Shown: piece after piece, positions 1-7,852 of the stretch
How the letters are laid out: every line of letters starts with the position of its first letter
How positions within the stretch are numbered: position 1 is the first letter of the stretch
DNA from: Urinicoccus timonensis
GTDB lineage: Bacteria; Bacillota; Clostridia; Tissierellales; Peptoniphilaceae
NCBI RefSeq assembly: GCF_900232945.1
Contig: NZ_OCTU01000008.1
Coordinates: forward strand, 1 to 14,922
DNA length: 14,922 nt
Direction of reading: 5' to 3'
Notes under the pieces: generated by a model
The model's database searches: none
Told to the model about the DNA's origin: nothing
What the model saw: only the letters and a program-made list of their open reading frames with translations
Made by a program: the position numbers and the translations under genes

Positions 1-119
1 CAGGCTAAAGAGGCAAAAACAATAAGGTTTGAACAAAGTGAAAACCAGCGCCTTGAGACGCTGGTTGGTAATACTTGGGCTTATAGCCCGTGATCAAACC
101 ACCCGTTTTACGGGTGGTT
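1..119 (+). mobile_element. Hairpin cluster resembling the right end of an IS200/IS605 (TnpB-type) element, partial
   Basis: Three hairpins lie in a row: AACCAGCG/CGCTGGTT (43-50 with 59-66, 8-nt loop), GGGCT/AGCCC (77-81 with 85-89) and AACCACCCG/CGGGTGGTT (97-105 with 111-119). The same order, with the shared core CTTGAGACG and a closing CCACC-type hairpin, recurs in opposite orientation at 14783-14922, so this is a dispersed repeat and not a local accident. A plus-strand frame is open from base 1 to a TGA at 91-93 (30 codons) and could be the tail of a transposase-type gene such as tnpB, but that is too short to prove. Strings of hairpins after a tnpB frame, ending in a GC-rich palindrome at the element tip, are known for IS200/IS605 right ends. 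The family assignment is inference from structure; homology to the right-hand copy is seen directly. Confidence 0.5.
97..119 (-). terminator. Palindrome at the end of the rnf operon, probable terminator
   Basis: A perfect 9-bp stem AACCACCCG/CGGGTGGTT with a 5-nt loop begins within the rnfB stop codon (118-120). On the minus strand it is followed by only a short T run (GGTTTGATC) and then by a second hairpin at 77-89. It could end rnf transcription, but it is also the tip of the repeat element, so a dedicated terminator role is uncertain. Confidence 0.5.
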
Positions 120-1047
120 ATGATTTTTCAGCTTCTTTTTCTAAAGTTCCTGTAGCTGCTTTTGCTTGAGCTGCTGCCATTTCTTCTTTTTTCTTGGCTG
201 CTGCAGCTGCTGCTTTTTTCTTAGCAGCTTCTTTAATTTTTTCAACTCTTTCTGGATACTCTACAAAGATAGCACCTGTTGGGCATTTTGCTGCGCAAAT
301 ACCGCAGTTAATGCACTTGTCATAGTCAATCTTTGCTAAATTATCTTCTACATGGATTGCATCTTTAGGACAGTTCTTTTCGCATAGTTTACATGCAATA
401 CATCCAATAGAGCAATTGGTCCGGACAATTTTTCCAGGATCCTTGGTTGAACATTTCACTTCTGTTTTTTGTTTGTAGGGCATCAAACCAATGATGTTTT
501 TAGGACAAATGTCAATACACTTTCTACAAGCAACACATTTTTCCTTGTCCACTTGTGCAATCCCATCTACAATGTGGATTGCATCAAATTCACAAACAGC
601 AACACAAGTTCCACCGCCTAGACAGCCTGACCCACAAGACTTGGATCCACCGACATAGTCGTTAATCAAGCGACAGTCTACAAGACCTTCATAATTGTAC
701 TTATTCTTAGCCTTACTGCAATCACCTTGGCAACGAACAACGGCTACTTCTCTTTCCATATTTCCAGCATTGACGCCCATAACGTCTGCTACCTTATCTG
801 CAACTTCTTGGCCACCAATGGCACAAGCATTTACCGCGGCTTCACCAGCTACAATGGCATTGGCAAGACCTTCACAACCTGGGAACCCACAAGCCCCACA
901 GTTTGCTCCTGGTAGTGCATCTAATACATTTACAACGCGTTCGTCCATCTTCACATAGAATACGCGGGAAGCAATGCTTAATAAAACACCGAAGACTCCC
1001 CCCATAATTGCCAGGACGATGGCTGCACGAATTACTTCTCCTAACAT
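118..1047 (-). CDS. rnfB: Rnf complex subunit RnfB, polyferredoxin
   Basis: This is the Fe-S subunit of the Rnf complex, thought to take electrons from reduced ferredoxin and pass them into the membrane complex. Residues 1-28 form an N-terminal membrane anchor. Cys50, Cys53, Cys58 and Cys75 form the 4Fe-4S domain typical of RnfB (CGACGFPGC core). Ferredoxin-type motifs follow with cysteines at 138/142/148/152, 171/174/177/181, 212 or 216/219/222/226 and 245/248/251/255. The second motif region has CEF where CPF is usual. Residues about 270-309 form a charged Ala/Lys-rich tail of low complexity, seen in variable form in other RnfB proteins. The ATG follows an AAGGGGGG ribosome site, and the gene starts 12 nt after the rnfA stop. 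It is the last gene of the operon. The TAA stop lies in the edge of a mobile-looking palindrome, so the natural C-terminus may have been altered. Confidence 0.96.
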   Translation of the reverse strand: MLGEVIRAAIVLAIMGGVFGVLLSIASRVFYVKMDERVVNVLDALPGANCGACGFPGCEGLANAIVAGEAAVNACAIGGQEVADKVADVMGVNAGNMEREVAVVRCQGDCSKAKNKYNYEGLVDCRLINDYVGGSKSCGSGCLGGGTCVAVCEFDAIHIVDGIAQVDKEKCVACRKCIDICPKNIIGLMPYKQKTEVKCSTKDPGKIVRTNCSIGCIACKLCEKNCPKDAIHVEDNLAKIDYDKCINCGICAAKCPTGAIFVEYPERVEKIKEAAKKKAAAAAAKKKEEMAAAQAKAATGTLEKEAEKS

Positions 1048-1059
1048 AGATTGCCCCCC

Positions 1060-1638
1060 TTATATTAACCCAGCGAAACCGCCAAAGGCCATAGCCATGA
1101 GTCCCGCACTAATTAAAGCAATCGGCACACCTTGAAGTGGTTTAGGCAAATCGACAATTTCTAAGCGTTCACGTAAAGCTGCAATTAAAACCAGTGCAAG
1201 ACCAAATCCAATGGATGCACCTAATCCACTAAATAAAGTTTCGATAAAACCATAGTCATTTTGAATGTTTAGAACTGTAACCCCTAATACAACACAGTTG
1301 GTTGTAATCAAGGGAAGATAAACACCCATGGCAGTATATAGGGCCGGACTCATCTTTTTAATGACCATTTCTACAAATTGTACCAAAGAAGCAATGACCA
1401 AAATAAAGACGATAGTTTGTAAGTATTCTAAGCTCAAGACATCCAGAATAAATCTTTGCAGAACCCAAGTAATTGCAGAAGCAAAAACTACAACAAAGGT
1501 TACAGCAATACTCATTCCCACAGATGTTTCAACCTTGGAAGAAACTCCCAAGAAGGGACAGATCCCTAAGAATTGAGCGAAGACATAGTTGTTAACTAAA
1601 ATTGTTCCAATTAATATTACAAATATTGAATTTAACAT
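1060..1638 (-). CDS. rnfA: Rnf complex membrane subunit RnfA
   Basis: This is an integral membrane subunit of the Rnf ferredoxin:NAD+ oxidoreductase, paralogous to RnfE and NqrD/NqrE. The 192 residues are almost entirely hydrophobic, with about six membrane segments, which is normal length for the family. Cys27, in the motif GICPFLG, and Cys115, in ITTNCVVLG, match the two cysteines that with the RnfE pair hold an intramembrane 2Fe-2S cluster in solved Rnf/NQR structures. The ATG has an AGGAGG site that overlaps the rnfE stop region, spaced 9 nt after it, which indicates coupled translation within rnfCDGEAB. Confidence 0.96.
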   Translation of the reverse strand: MLNSIFVILIGTILVNNYVFAQFLGICPFLGVSSKVETSVGMSIAVTFVVVFASAITWVLQRFILDVLSLEYLQTIVFILVIASLVQFVEMVIKKMSPALYTAMGVYLPLITTNCVVLGVTVLNIQNDYGFIETLFSGLGASIGFGLALVLIAALRERLEIVDLPKPLQGVPIALISAGLMAMAFGGFAGLI

Positions 1639-1647
1639 TTCTTCCTC

Positions 1648-2247
1648 CTAGGCTTCTTTTTTCTTATCCATTAAATAACGAAAAGCTGCAATTAAGAATC
1701 CAAGAAGAACAAAAGCACCTGCTGGAGCGACTAAAAAGCCGATGCCAGGATAAGCTTCTGGAAAAATACGTGTGCCAAAAAGTTCTCCTGAACCGAAGAG
1801 TTCACGAACAAAACCCATGGCCAATACAGCAATCGTATATCCTAACCCAGTTCCAAGTCCATCAATAAATGAAGGAATGATCTTGTTTTGATAGGCAAAT
1901 CCTTCTGCTTCCCCAAGAATACAGCAGTTTACAACGATTAATGGTAAGAAGATACCTAGAGCTTCGTAAATTGGTGGTACATAGGCATGTAAGACCATTT
2001 CCACTAGGGTTACGAAAGTTGCAATAACTACGATAAAGGCAGGGATCCGGACCTTGCTTGGTATAATTTTACGAAGGGCACTGACAACTGTATTACTCAT
2101 AATCAATACAAAAGTAACAGCAATCCCCATGGCTAATGAGTTCAATAAGGTGTTGGTAACAGCTAGAGTTGAACACAAGCCAATTAATTGAATGAAGATT
2201 GGGTTGTTTTTAAACATCCCATCCTTTAATACTTTTTTTAAGTCCAT
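1648..2247 (-). CDS. rnfE: Rnf complex membrane subunit RnfE
   Basis: This is an integral membrane subunit of Rnf that pairs with RnfA in inverted topology. It has 199 residues with about six hydrophobic helices. Cys25 (LIGLCSTLAV) and Cys108 (VVNCCILGEAEGFA) are the expected 2Fe-2S ligands. Cys109 directly beside Cys108 also appears in relatives. A basic cytoplasmic tail ends in MDKKKEA. The start ATG follows TAGGAGG, in which the TAG is the rnfG stop codon, so translation is probably coupled to rnfG. Position between rnfG and rnfA is the standard order and distinguishes it from the paralogue rnfA. Confidence 0.96.
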   Translation of the reverse strand: MDLKKVLKDGMFKNNPIFIQLIGLCSTLAVTNTLLNSLAMGIAVTFVLIMSNTVVSALRKIIPSKVRIPAFIVVIATFVTLVEMVLHAYVPPIYEALGIFLPLIVVNCCILGEAEGFAYQNKIIPSFIDGLGTGLGYTIAVLAMGFVRELFGSGELFGTRIFPEAYPGIGFLVAPAGAFVLLGFLIAAFRYLMDKKKEA

Positions 2248-2256
2248 GAAATCCTC

Positions 2257-2835
2257 CTACTTTACTAACTCTTTGTGGTAGAAATCAATAACTTTGTTAA
2301 CTCCTTCAAGGGCTCCCTTAGATGTAATAGTTGCCCCTGTCATCATCATGATTTCATCATCGGCTTGTGGGTCCTTATTTCCTTTAAGGGGTCCTTCTAT
2401 GGATTTTCCTACATAGCTTTCAGCATATTCAGGTTCTGAAATGTGACTTCCGAAACCTGGAGTTTCACTGTTGCTAATGTTTCTAAATCCAGCCATGGTC
2501 CCATCATTTAAAACACCAATGGCATTTTTAAATGCTCCACCATAGCCATAAGCTAGATAGTTGATTCCGTATCCAACAACATCTTCTCCCTTTTTGGCTA
2601 AGAAGATATCTGTAATTGTTGGATATTTTTCTTTTAATTTAGCAAGTTCTGTCGCATCATAGGGTTCAAAATCGTCTGCTTGATCTCCAAAGATATCCCT
2701 ATAAGATGCCAGGGTTGTTTCTAATTCTTGCTTAGCAATAATATCTGATGTATAAAAATTCACAGTTGCTAAAATGAGACCTGAAATTGTCGCAATAATT
2801 AGCAATACAGCTCCTAATCGAAGAGTTTCTTTCAT
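2257..2835 (-). CDS. rnfG: Rnf complex FMN-binding subunit RnfG
   Basis: This is the flavoprotein subunit of Rnf, anchored by one N-terminal helix (residues about 5-27) with an extracytoplasmic FMN-binding domain. The motif TGATITS at residues 166-172 contains Thr169, the expected site of covalent FMN attachment through a phosphoester bond. ETPGFG at 124-129 is a second family signature. The open frame extends upstream to 2892 and would overlap rnfD by 47 nt. The ATG at 2835 is chosen because it gives MKETLRLGAV directly before the membrane helix, has a GAGGTG ribosome site 5 nt upstream, and starts just after the rnfD stop at 2846. This gives 192 residues, normal for the family. Confidence 0.95.
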   Translation of the reverse strand: MKETLRLGAVLLIIATISGLILATVNFYTSDIIAKQELETTLASYRDIFGDQADDFEPYDATELAKLKEKYPTITDIFLAKKGEDVVGYGINYLAYGYGGAFKNAIGVLNDGTMAGFRNISNSETPGFGSHISEPEYAESYVGKSIEGPLKGNKDPQADDEIMMMTGATITSKGALEGVNKVIDFYHKELVK

Positions 2836-2840
2836 TGCTT

Positions 2841-2846
2841 CACCTC
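2841..2846 (-). promoter_or_regulatory. Ribosome binding site that fixes the rnfG start
   Basis: GAGGTG lies 5 nt before the ATG at 2835 and shares its first base with the rnfD TAG stop. No comparable site precedes the longer upstream start at 2892. Confidence 0.75.
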
Positions 2847-3790
2847 TATGCTTTCTTAGGTCCGTAAGCTTCACCAACGGTAAACTTATCAATTAAAGGC
2901 GTACATACATTCATTAATAAGATTGAGTAGGAAACGCCTTCTGGCATACCGCCCTTGGCACGAATAACCGCTGTAATCAAACCTGCTCCTAGAGCAAAAA
3001 TGATTTTTCCTTTGGCGTTCATTGGGCTAGATGAATAGTCTGTTGCCATAAAGATGGCACCAAGTAATAAACCTCCACCTAAAACTTCATAGGCAAGTAA
3101 GTCGACCTTAACTCCAAATAAGAGTAAAAAGATTGCTGTTGATACAATATAAATCACTGGAGTCTTCCAATCAATGACCTTACGAACAAGCAAGTAAATT
3201 CCACCAAGAATTAAAGCAATCGCACAGGTTTCACCAATAACACCACCGATGTTTCCTGTAAGCATATCCATTAATGATGGTAGGTTGCCGCCACCCTCTT
3301 TTAAGATTTGTAGAGGTGTTGCTCCAGTCATCCCATCAGGTTGAACATAGGCAGTCATTTGTTGGGGCCAAGAAGCCATTAACATAACCCGAGCAGCTAG
3401 GGCTGGGTTCATGAAGTTGCCTCCAATACCACCAAAACATTCTTTTACAATAATAATGGCAAAGACGCCACCGAAAGCTACCATCCACAAGGGTGCACCT
3501 GCAGGTACGTTAAAGGCCAATAAGATTCCTGTAACTACTGCGGATAAATCCTTAACTTGGATGGGTTTTTTCATTAACTTTTGGAAAACATATTCTGATA
3601 AAACACATGCTCCAACAGATACAGCCATAATAGCTAGACTGTAGAGGCCAAAGAAGTAAACAGATGCAATAGCAGCCGGTACTAGGGCAATTAATACATC
3701 TAACATGATTCTTTGAACCGTATCATTTGAACGAATATGTGGTGCTAGAGATACAAAATAGTCTCCACTGTTTCTAAGATTTTTATCCAT
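2846..3790 (-). CDS. rnfD: Rnf complex FMN-binding membrane subunit RnfD
   Basis: This is a multi-span membrane subunit of Rnf, homologous to NqrB, which carries covalent FMN and lies on the electron path linked to ion transport. It has 314 residues with about nine hydrophobic segments. MTGATPLQIL contains TGAT at 155-158, so Thr158 is the expected FMN-linked residue. GGIGGNFMNPALAARV (120-135) is another strongly conserved stretch of the family. The start ATG has AGGAGG spaced 6 nt upstream, overlapping the rnfC stop TAG. Rnf enzymes pump Na+ in some species and H+ in others; the sequence inspected here does not settle which. Confidence 0.96.
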   Translation of the reverse strand: MDKNLRNSGDYFVSLAPHIRSNDTVQRIMLDVLIALVPAAIASVYFFGLYSLAIMAVSVGACVLSEYVFQKLMKKPIQVKDLSAVVTGILLAFNVPAGAPLWMVAFGGVFAIIIVKECFGGIGGNFMNPALAARVMLMASWPQQMTAYVQPDGMTGATPLQILKEGGGNLPSLMDMLTGNIGGVIGETCAIALILGGIYLLVRKVIDWKTPVIYIVSTAIFLLLFGVKVDLLAYEVLGGGLLLGAIFMATDYSSSPMNAKGKIIFALGAGLITAVIRAKGGMPEGVSYSILLMNVCTPLIDKFTVGEAYGPKKA

Positions 3791-3799
3791 CTCTACCTC

Positions 3800-5134
3800 C
3801 TACTTCTTTGAGCCCATGCGGATTTCTCTTTTAGCCAACTTAACAGATTCAGTTAAGTGACGTTTTGCTGGACATACAAAAGAGCAAATTCCACATTCCA
3901 TACATTGGTCTGCATGGTAAAGTTCTGCTAAATCAACACGATTACGCAAAATAGCCGCGTTAATATCTGTAGGATTGATATTTGCAGGACAATGATCCAC
4001 ACAACGAGAACACTTGATGCAAGGACTTTCTGTTTCTTCTGGCTTTTCCACTTCTGTAAAGATCAAAAGTCCAGATGTAGTCTTGGTAATGGGGCTGTCT
4101 AAGTCAAAGACAGATTTTCCTGTCATAGGACCACCACAGACAATTTCAACAAAGTTTTCCTTAACACCACCACAGAATTCTAAGATTTCCCCTACAGTTG
4201 TTCCAATGGGGACCATAATATTCTTTGGTTTTTCAATTCCTGTACCACTGACTGTGATGACACGTTCAATGGATGGAAGTCCCTTTTCAATGGCCTCATA
4301 GAAAGCCAGGGTTGTTCCAACATTTGTCAGGAAGACCCCCACATCATTGGTAACACCATTTTGGGGGACAATTCTATTAATAACTGCTTCAGATAAACGC
4401 TTGGAATCCCCTTGAGGATATTTTGTTTGACAAGATGCTACCTTTAGGTCCTTCCATTCAGGATTATCTTGAATAAGCTTTTCCATCTTTTCAATGGCAT
4501 CTGGCTTATTTTCTTCAATAGCCACATAGGCTTCCTTGGTGTGATAAAGATCTGCGAAGAGTTTTAACCCCTTTAAAATCTCTTCTGCTCGTTCCAACAT
4601 AATTCGATGGTCACAAGTTAAGTAAGGTTCACACTCAGCACCATTTAAGATAACAACATCCAAAAGTGGATCTTCACTTTTTAGTTTTGCATGGAGAGGA
4701 AAACCTGCCCCACCCATACCAACGATACCTGATTTTTTTACATAAGTCATAATATCGTCAATATTGGCTGTTTCGTAATTTTTGAAGGCCTCTAGCCCCT
4801 CAACATAAGTATTGGCTCCATCATTCTTAATGGACACACATACACAATACCGGCCATCAGCAGTATAGCGTTTGTCTACAGCAACGACTTCACCAGAAAC
4901 ACTGGCGTGTACATCTGCAGATACAAAAGCATCTGATGTTCCCACGACTTGGCCTACCTTTACTTGGTCTCCAACCTTCACTGTTGGATTACAAGGTGCC
5001 CCAATATGTTGGCTCATTGGAATGTGCACAATGCTCGGCTGGTCTAACCGCTCAATAGGACAACTTTCTGTGAGGGTTTTATGTTCGTCCATGTGAACTC
5101 CTCCCACGGAAAACGTGAGATTTTTTAAATTCAT
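3800..5134 (-). CDS. rnfC: Rnf complex NADH/FMN subunit RnfC
   Basis: This is the peripheral subunit where NAD+ is reduced, related to the 51-kDa subunit of complex I. An N-terminal barrel-sandwich region contains PMSQHIGAPC and VKVGDQVKVGQ. GGAGFP at 141-146 and NGAECEP at 164-170 mark the FMN/NADH-binding fold. Two 4Fe-4S motifs follow near the C-terminus: Cys372/375/378/382 (CIKCSRCVDHCP) and Cys411/414/417/421 (CMECGICSFVCP). The frame extends three codons further to a GTG at 5143, but the GTG lies inside the ribosome site GAGGTG of the ATG at 5134, so the latter is preferred (444 residues). It is the first gene of the operon, with a leader of about 65-70 nt after the promoter at 5208-5236. 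Confidence 0.96.
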   Translation of the reverse strand: MNLKNLTFSVGGVHMDEHKTLTESCPIERLDQPSIVHIPMSQHIGAPCNPTVKVGDQVKVGQVVGTSDAFVSADVHASVSGEVVAVDKRYTADGRYCVCVSIKNDGANTYVEGLEAFKNYETANIDDIMTYVKKSGIVGMGGAGFPLHAKLKSEDPLLDVVILNGAECEPYLTCDHRIMLERAEEILKGLKLFADLYHTKEAYVAIEENKPDAIEKMEKLIQDNPEWKDLKVASCQTKYPQGDSKRLSEAVINRIVPQNGVTNDVGVFLTNVGTTLAFYEAIEKGLPSIERVITVSGTGIEKPKNIMVPIGTTVGEILEFCGGVKENFVEIVCGGPMTGKSVFDLDSPITKTTSGLLIFTEVEKPEETESPCIKCSRCVDHCPANINPTDINAAILRNRVDLAELYHADQCMECGICSFVCPAKRHLTESVKLAKREIRMGSKK

Positions 5135-5140
5135 ACCTTT

Positions 5141-5146
5141 CACCTC
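5141..5146 (-). promoter_or_regulatory. Ribosome binding site that fixes the rnfC start
   Basis: GAGGTG lies 6 nt before ATG 5134. The in-frame GTG at 5143 is part of this site, so it is unlikely to be the start. Confidence 0.75.
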
Positions 5147-5207
5147 TTCATATTCAGTTCAAGCTTCTCTGCGTAAAAAATATTTTGAAACATTTCACAC
5201 TAGTTTT

Positions 5208-5236
5208 ATTATAACACTCTTCCCGGGCCTTGTATA
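5208..5236 (-). promoter_or_regulatory. Sigma-A type promoter of the rnf operon
   Basis: On the minus strand, -35 TATACA (5231-5236) and -10 TATAAT (5208-5213) are separated by 17 nt. The -10 is perfect and the -35 matches TTGACA at four positions. It is the only good promoter in the gap before rnfC and lies about 74 nt from the start codon. The spacer contains the palindrome CCCGGG (5223-5228), which may be chance or an operator. Confidence 0.75.
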
Positions 5237-5243
5237 TTGACAT

Positions 5244-5453
5244 TTAAAAAAAGCTCTTTGATTTTATGTAAGTTTCAGGGTCTGGTAACCTTTACCTTAT
5301 CCCGTTTACAAGAAAACAACTTAAGATTTTGTCAATTGAGAAAGGTCCGTCTAATTATGAGAGTGGATTTCAATATTTTTTTAACAATTTCGATTCGACC
5401 TTGGCCTCAGCCTTTATCAAAAAGACTTTGTTAAAAAAATAATTGTCCCACTT
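5244..5453. other. Intergenic region upstream of the rnf promoter; one long inverted repeat, no gene
   Basis: The gap between rnfC and tRNA-Leu is about 360 bases. Apart from the rnf promoter and the tRNA terminator I see no credible gene in it. The plus-strand frame at 5237-5434 has no ribosome site and no recognisable product. A perfect 12-bp inverted repeat, TTTTTTTAACAA at 5376-5387 and TTGTTAAAAAAA at 5428-5439, flanks 40 nt containing GGCCTCAGCC. It could be a regulatory stem, a relic of a small inserted element, or chance in AT-rich DNA. Confidence 0.5.
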
Positions 5454-5461
5454 AATAAAAA

Positions 5462-5488
5462 AGCTTATAACCCTAATGATTATAAGCT
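5462..5488 (-). terminator. Rho-independent terminator after tRNA-Leu
   Basis: A perfect 9-bp stem AGCTTATAA/TTATAAGCT (5462-5470 with 5480-5488) has a 9-nt loop. On the minus strand it is followed directly by TTTTTTATT. It starts 5 nt after the CCA end of the tRNA, so it ends the macro-polA-coaE-lipoprotein-tRNA unit before the rnf promoter. Confidence 0.88.
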
Positions 5489-5489
5489 A

Positions 5490-5579
<90 letters not shown>

Positions 5580-5580
<1 letters not shown>

Positions 5581-7271
5581 TAATCCTGGTATTCTTTAGG
5601 GATGTATGTTTTCGACAAGCGGTGATAGAGGTCATATACTGATGGCTCCAAGCTCCTGCGAATTCTTTTGTCCTTTAAAATCGCTCCTTGTTTAAAGTAG
5701 AGGGGGATATAAGGACAGTCCCTATAAAATAACTCAGTTATTTCATTATAAAGATTTTTTTCATCTTCGTCAACACTTCGCAAGGATAATTTTTTTAAAT
5801 ACTGGTCCATTTCCTGGCTGGAGTAGGAACTCAAGTTGCCTTGTCCAATCATTCCTGAATACAAAAGACTGGATAGGTCTGGCAAGGGAGTCATCTGCAT
5901 TCCCACTAGGGCCAGGTCAAAATTCCCATCTTGGATTTGCTTTTGAAATTCCTGCCACTCTTCTTTTTGTTTGCCAGGATCTTTTTCTTTTTGATTATCT
6001 ACAGGAAGATAGTTGCTATAAGCCTCTAGGCCCATTCTTCTCAAATCATCAATAATCAAATCCACAGTGGCTTTTCTGTTGTAGTTAAAGGAATTGGTTG
6101 TAATGGCAATTCGCAATTCTCGTCCATCAGGGAAGGTGAAAAAGCCTCGCTCATTTTCTTTGAAGCCGGCTTTTTTTAAGATATCCCGAGCAGTATCCAC
6201 ATTATAGTAAACAGATTGGTTGATATAGTCTGCATACTTGGACTTGGGATGGATCAAGGAGCTAGTTTGGATGGCCTTGCCCAGACAAAGAGAGTCAATA
6301 ATCCGAGCCTTGTTGATACTTCTAGCCATGGCCTGTCTCAAGGCCCTCCCCTGGCTTCCTTGAAACTTTTCTTGCTTCATATTAATAGCTAAAAATTCCA
6401 ATTCATTGGTGGGAAATTCTTCCACCTGGATCCGGTTAGAATTTGTTTCCCGGTCCCAGTCGTAACCATCATTCATAGATAGGTCCACCTGGCCCGTTTC
6501 CAAGGCATTGGTCCCCTGCCCCTTATTTTCTAAAATCTTCCCTTGAACCTTGTCAATATAGGGAGGTTGCCCCCAATAGTTGGGATTTTTTTCCAAGGTC
6601 CAGGGCTTTAAGGTATCTCCAGACATATAGCGGAAGGGCCCCGACCCCACCATGGGAAAGTCCTCTTCTTTCAGCCGGTCTTCCTGACTTAAGAGGTGGC
6701 TGGGAAGAACAGGAAAGGTCAGCATTTGTAGGGCATTCCTATAGGGCCTATCAAATTGAAAATCTACATTTCTTTCGTCAAAGGCCACAGCCCGACTAGA
6801 TCCACTTCCTAAAAAACTGTTACAAGACCCCATACTGTGACGAATAAGGCCCAGGTAGGGGTTGTCTGAAGGAAGATCTAGGATGGCATTAAAGGTGTCT
6901 GCTACATCCTGAGCTGTTAGGGGGTGACCATCATGCCAACGTAGGCCCTTTTTTAGGGTTACCGACAAGGTCAACCCGTCTTCAGAAAATTCATAATGCT
7001 CTGCCAGGTTGCTTTTAAAATTTCCAAGAGCATCGGAAATATAAAGGGATTCAAAAATCAGTTTGGAAAAATAAAAATAGTCTGTATTCTTACTTAAAAG
7101 AGGGTTGACAGTGTCCATATGAGTCAAGGGAAGTTCCAGGGTTCCTCCTGAAACCGGACTGGTTTCAACCAACTCGTCTTCTGAAATCTCTTTGATTTTT
7201 ATATCGTTACTTCCTTGACATGCCGTTAGGCACAAAATAGATAATAGGCAAATTAAAAAGCCCCGTCGCAT
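5580..7271 (-). CDS. ABC transporter substrate-binding lipoprotein, family 5 (oligopeptide type)
   Basis: This is an extracellular lipoprotein of the SBP_bac_5 family, which captures oligopeptides, nickel or other small ligands for an ABC importer. A signal peptide with a hydrophobic core ends in lipobox LTAC, giving lipidated Cys18. GGTLELPL near residue 42 starts the mature fold. Family hallmarks are FESLYISDALG, the region around SEDGLTLSVTLKKGLRWHDG, and LTAQDVADTFNAIL. YIPLYFKQG near the C-terminus is also typical. The length of 563 residues is normal. The start overlaps the end of coaE by 19 nt, with a weak GGGAG site 11 nt upstream, suggesting coupled translation. No permease or ATPase genes are in the window, so it is an orphan here and its ligand cannot be named. 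Its TAG stop runs into the first base of tRNA-Leu. Confidence 0.9.
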
Positions 7272-7852
7272 AAACGCTTCAACTCCCTGTCTACTTGTTT
7301 TAAGGTGGTTTGTGGATCTTGGCTATTGTCAATGAGAACATCCGCATGAACTTTTTTGGCTTCTAGGGCCATTTGGGCATCAATCTTTTGTCGGGCATAG
7401 GCCTGGTTGATGGAATCCCTCTTCATTAAGCGTTGGATTTGCTTGTCTTTCGGAAGCCAGACCAGCCATATTTCATCATAGGAAATATTTTTTTGCCGGT
7501 CCAGGGTTTCTAGTAAAAGAGGCATATCCACGAAAACTAAGCCCTGTCGGTCCTGAATCTCCTTTTCAATAACAGAAAAAACCAAGGGATGCATCAGGTC
7601 ATCCAACTTTTTTCTTTCTTTTTCATCGGAAAAAACCAGCCGTCCTAGTTTTTCTCTTTGTAGGACTCCTTGATCCACCAGGCCAGGAAACAAGTCCCCT
7701 ATCTTCTTTAATAGCTGGGGACTTTCCTGGAGGTCTCGAACAATTTTATCGCTGTCAATGACAGGATAGCCCTTTTCTTCTAAATAGGCCGTAACCAAAG
7801 ATTTCCCCGAAGAAATTCCTCCAGTTAAGCCAATCACTTTATTTCGCTTCAT
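7253..7852 (-). CDS. coaE: Dephospho-CoA kinase
   Basis: This enzyme phosphorylates the 3'-hydroxyl of dephospho-CoA with ATP, the last step of coenzyme A synthesis, in the cytoplasm. The P-loop GLTGGISSGKS lies at residues 7-17, followed by VIDSDKIVRDL (the conserved aspartate region) and the HPLVFS and DMPLLLE motifs expected for CoaE. The chosen ATG at 7852 gives 199 residues, the usual size. A longer frame to 7876 adds eight residues with no ribosome site and more overlap. The start overlaps the polA stop (7839) by 14 nt, with GGAAGAG 5 nt upstream inside polA. polA-coaE adjacency is common in Bacillota. Confidence 0.95.
   Translation of the reverse strand: MKRNKVIGLTGGISSGKSLVTAYLEEKGYPVIDSDKIVRDLQESPQLLKKIGDLFPGLVDQGVLQREKLGRLVFSDEKERKKLDDLMHPLVFSVIEKEIQDRQGLVFVDMPLLLETLDRQKNISYDEIWLVWLPKDKQIQRLMKRDSINQAYARQKIDAQMALEAKKVHADVLIDNSQDPQTTLKQVDRELKRLCDGAF

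Noticed and set aside
695..958. Plus-strand open frames inside rnfB, and similar ones opposite rnfA, rnfD, rnfC, polA, the flavodoxins, ferritin and amidohydrolase genes
   Set aside because: They lie wholly opposite well-recognised genes, lack ribosome sites, and their translations show no family pattern.
2836..2892. Upstream start for rnfG at 2892
   Set aside because: It would overlap rnfD by 47 nt, whereas ATG 2835 has a good ribosome site and begins right at the membrane anchor.
5135..5207. Riboswitch in the rnf leader
   Set aside because: The leader after the promoter is only about 65-70 nt, with no strong alternative stems or terminator.
5237..5434. Plus-strand TTGACA at 5237-5242 with a 65-codon frame in the gap before rnfC
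   Set aside because: No acceptable -10 at 16-18 nt, no ribosome site, and no recognisable product; the minus-strand rnf promoter overlaps it and is far better.
5376..5439. Rex operator upstream of rnf
   Set aside because: Only half-sites are present, in the wrong arrangement and spacing; kept only as an inverted-repeat observation.
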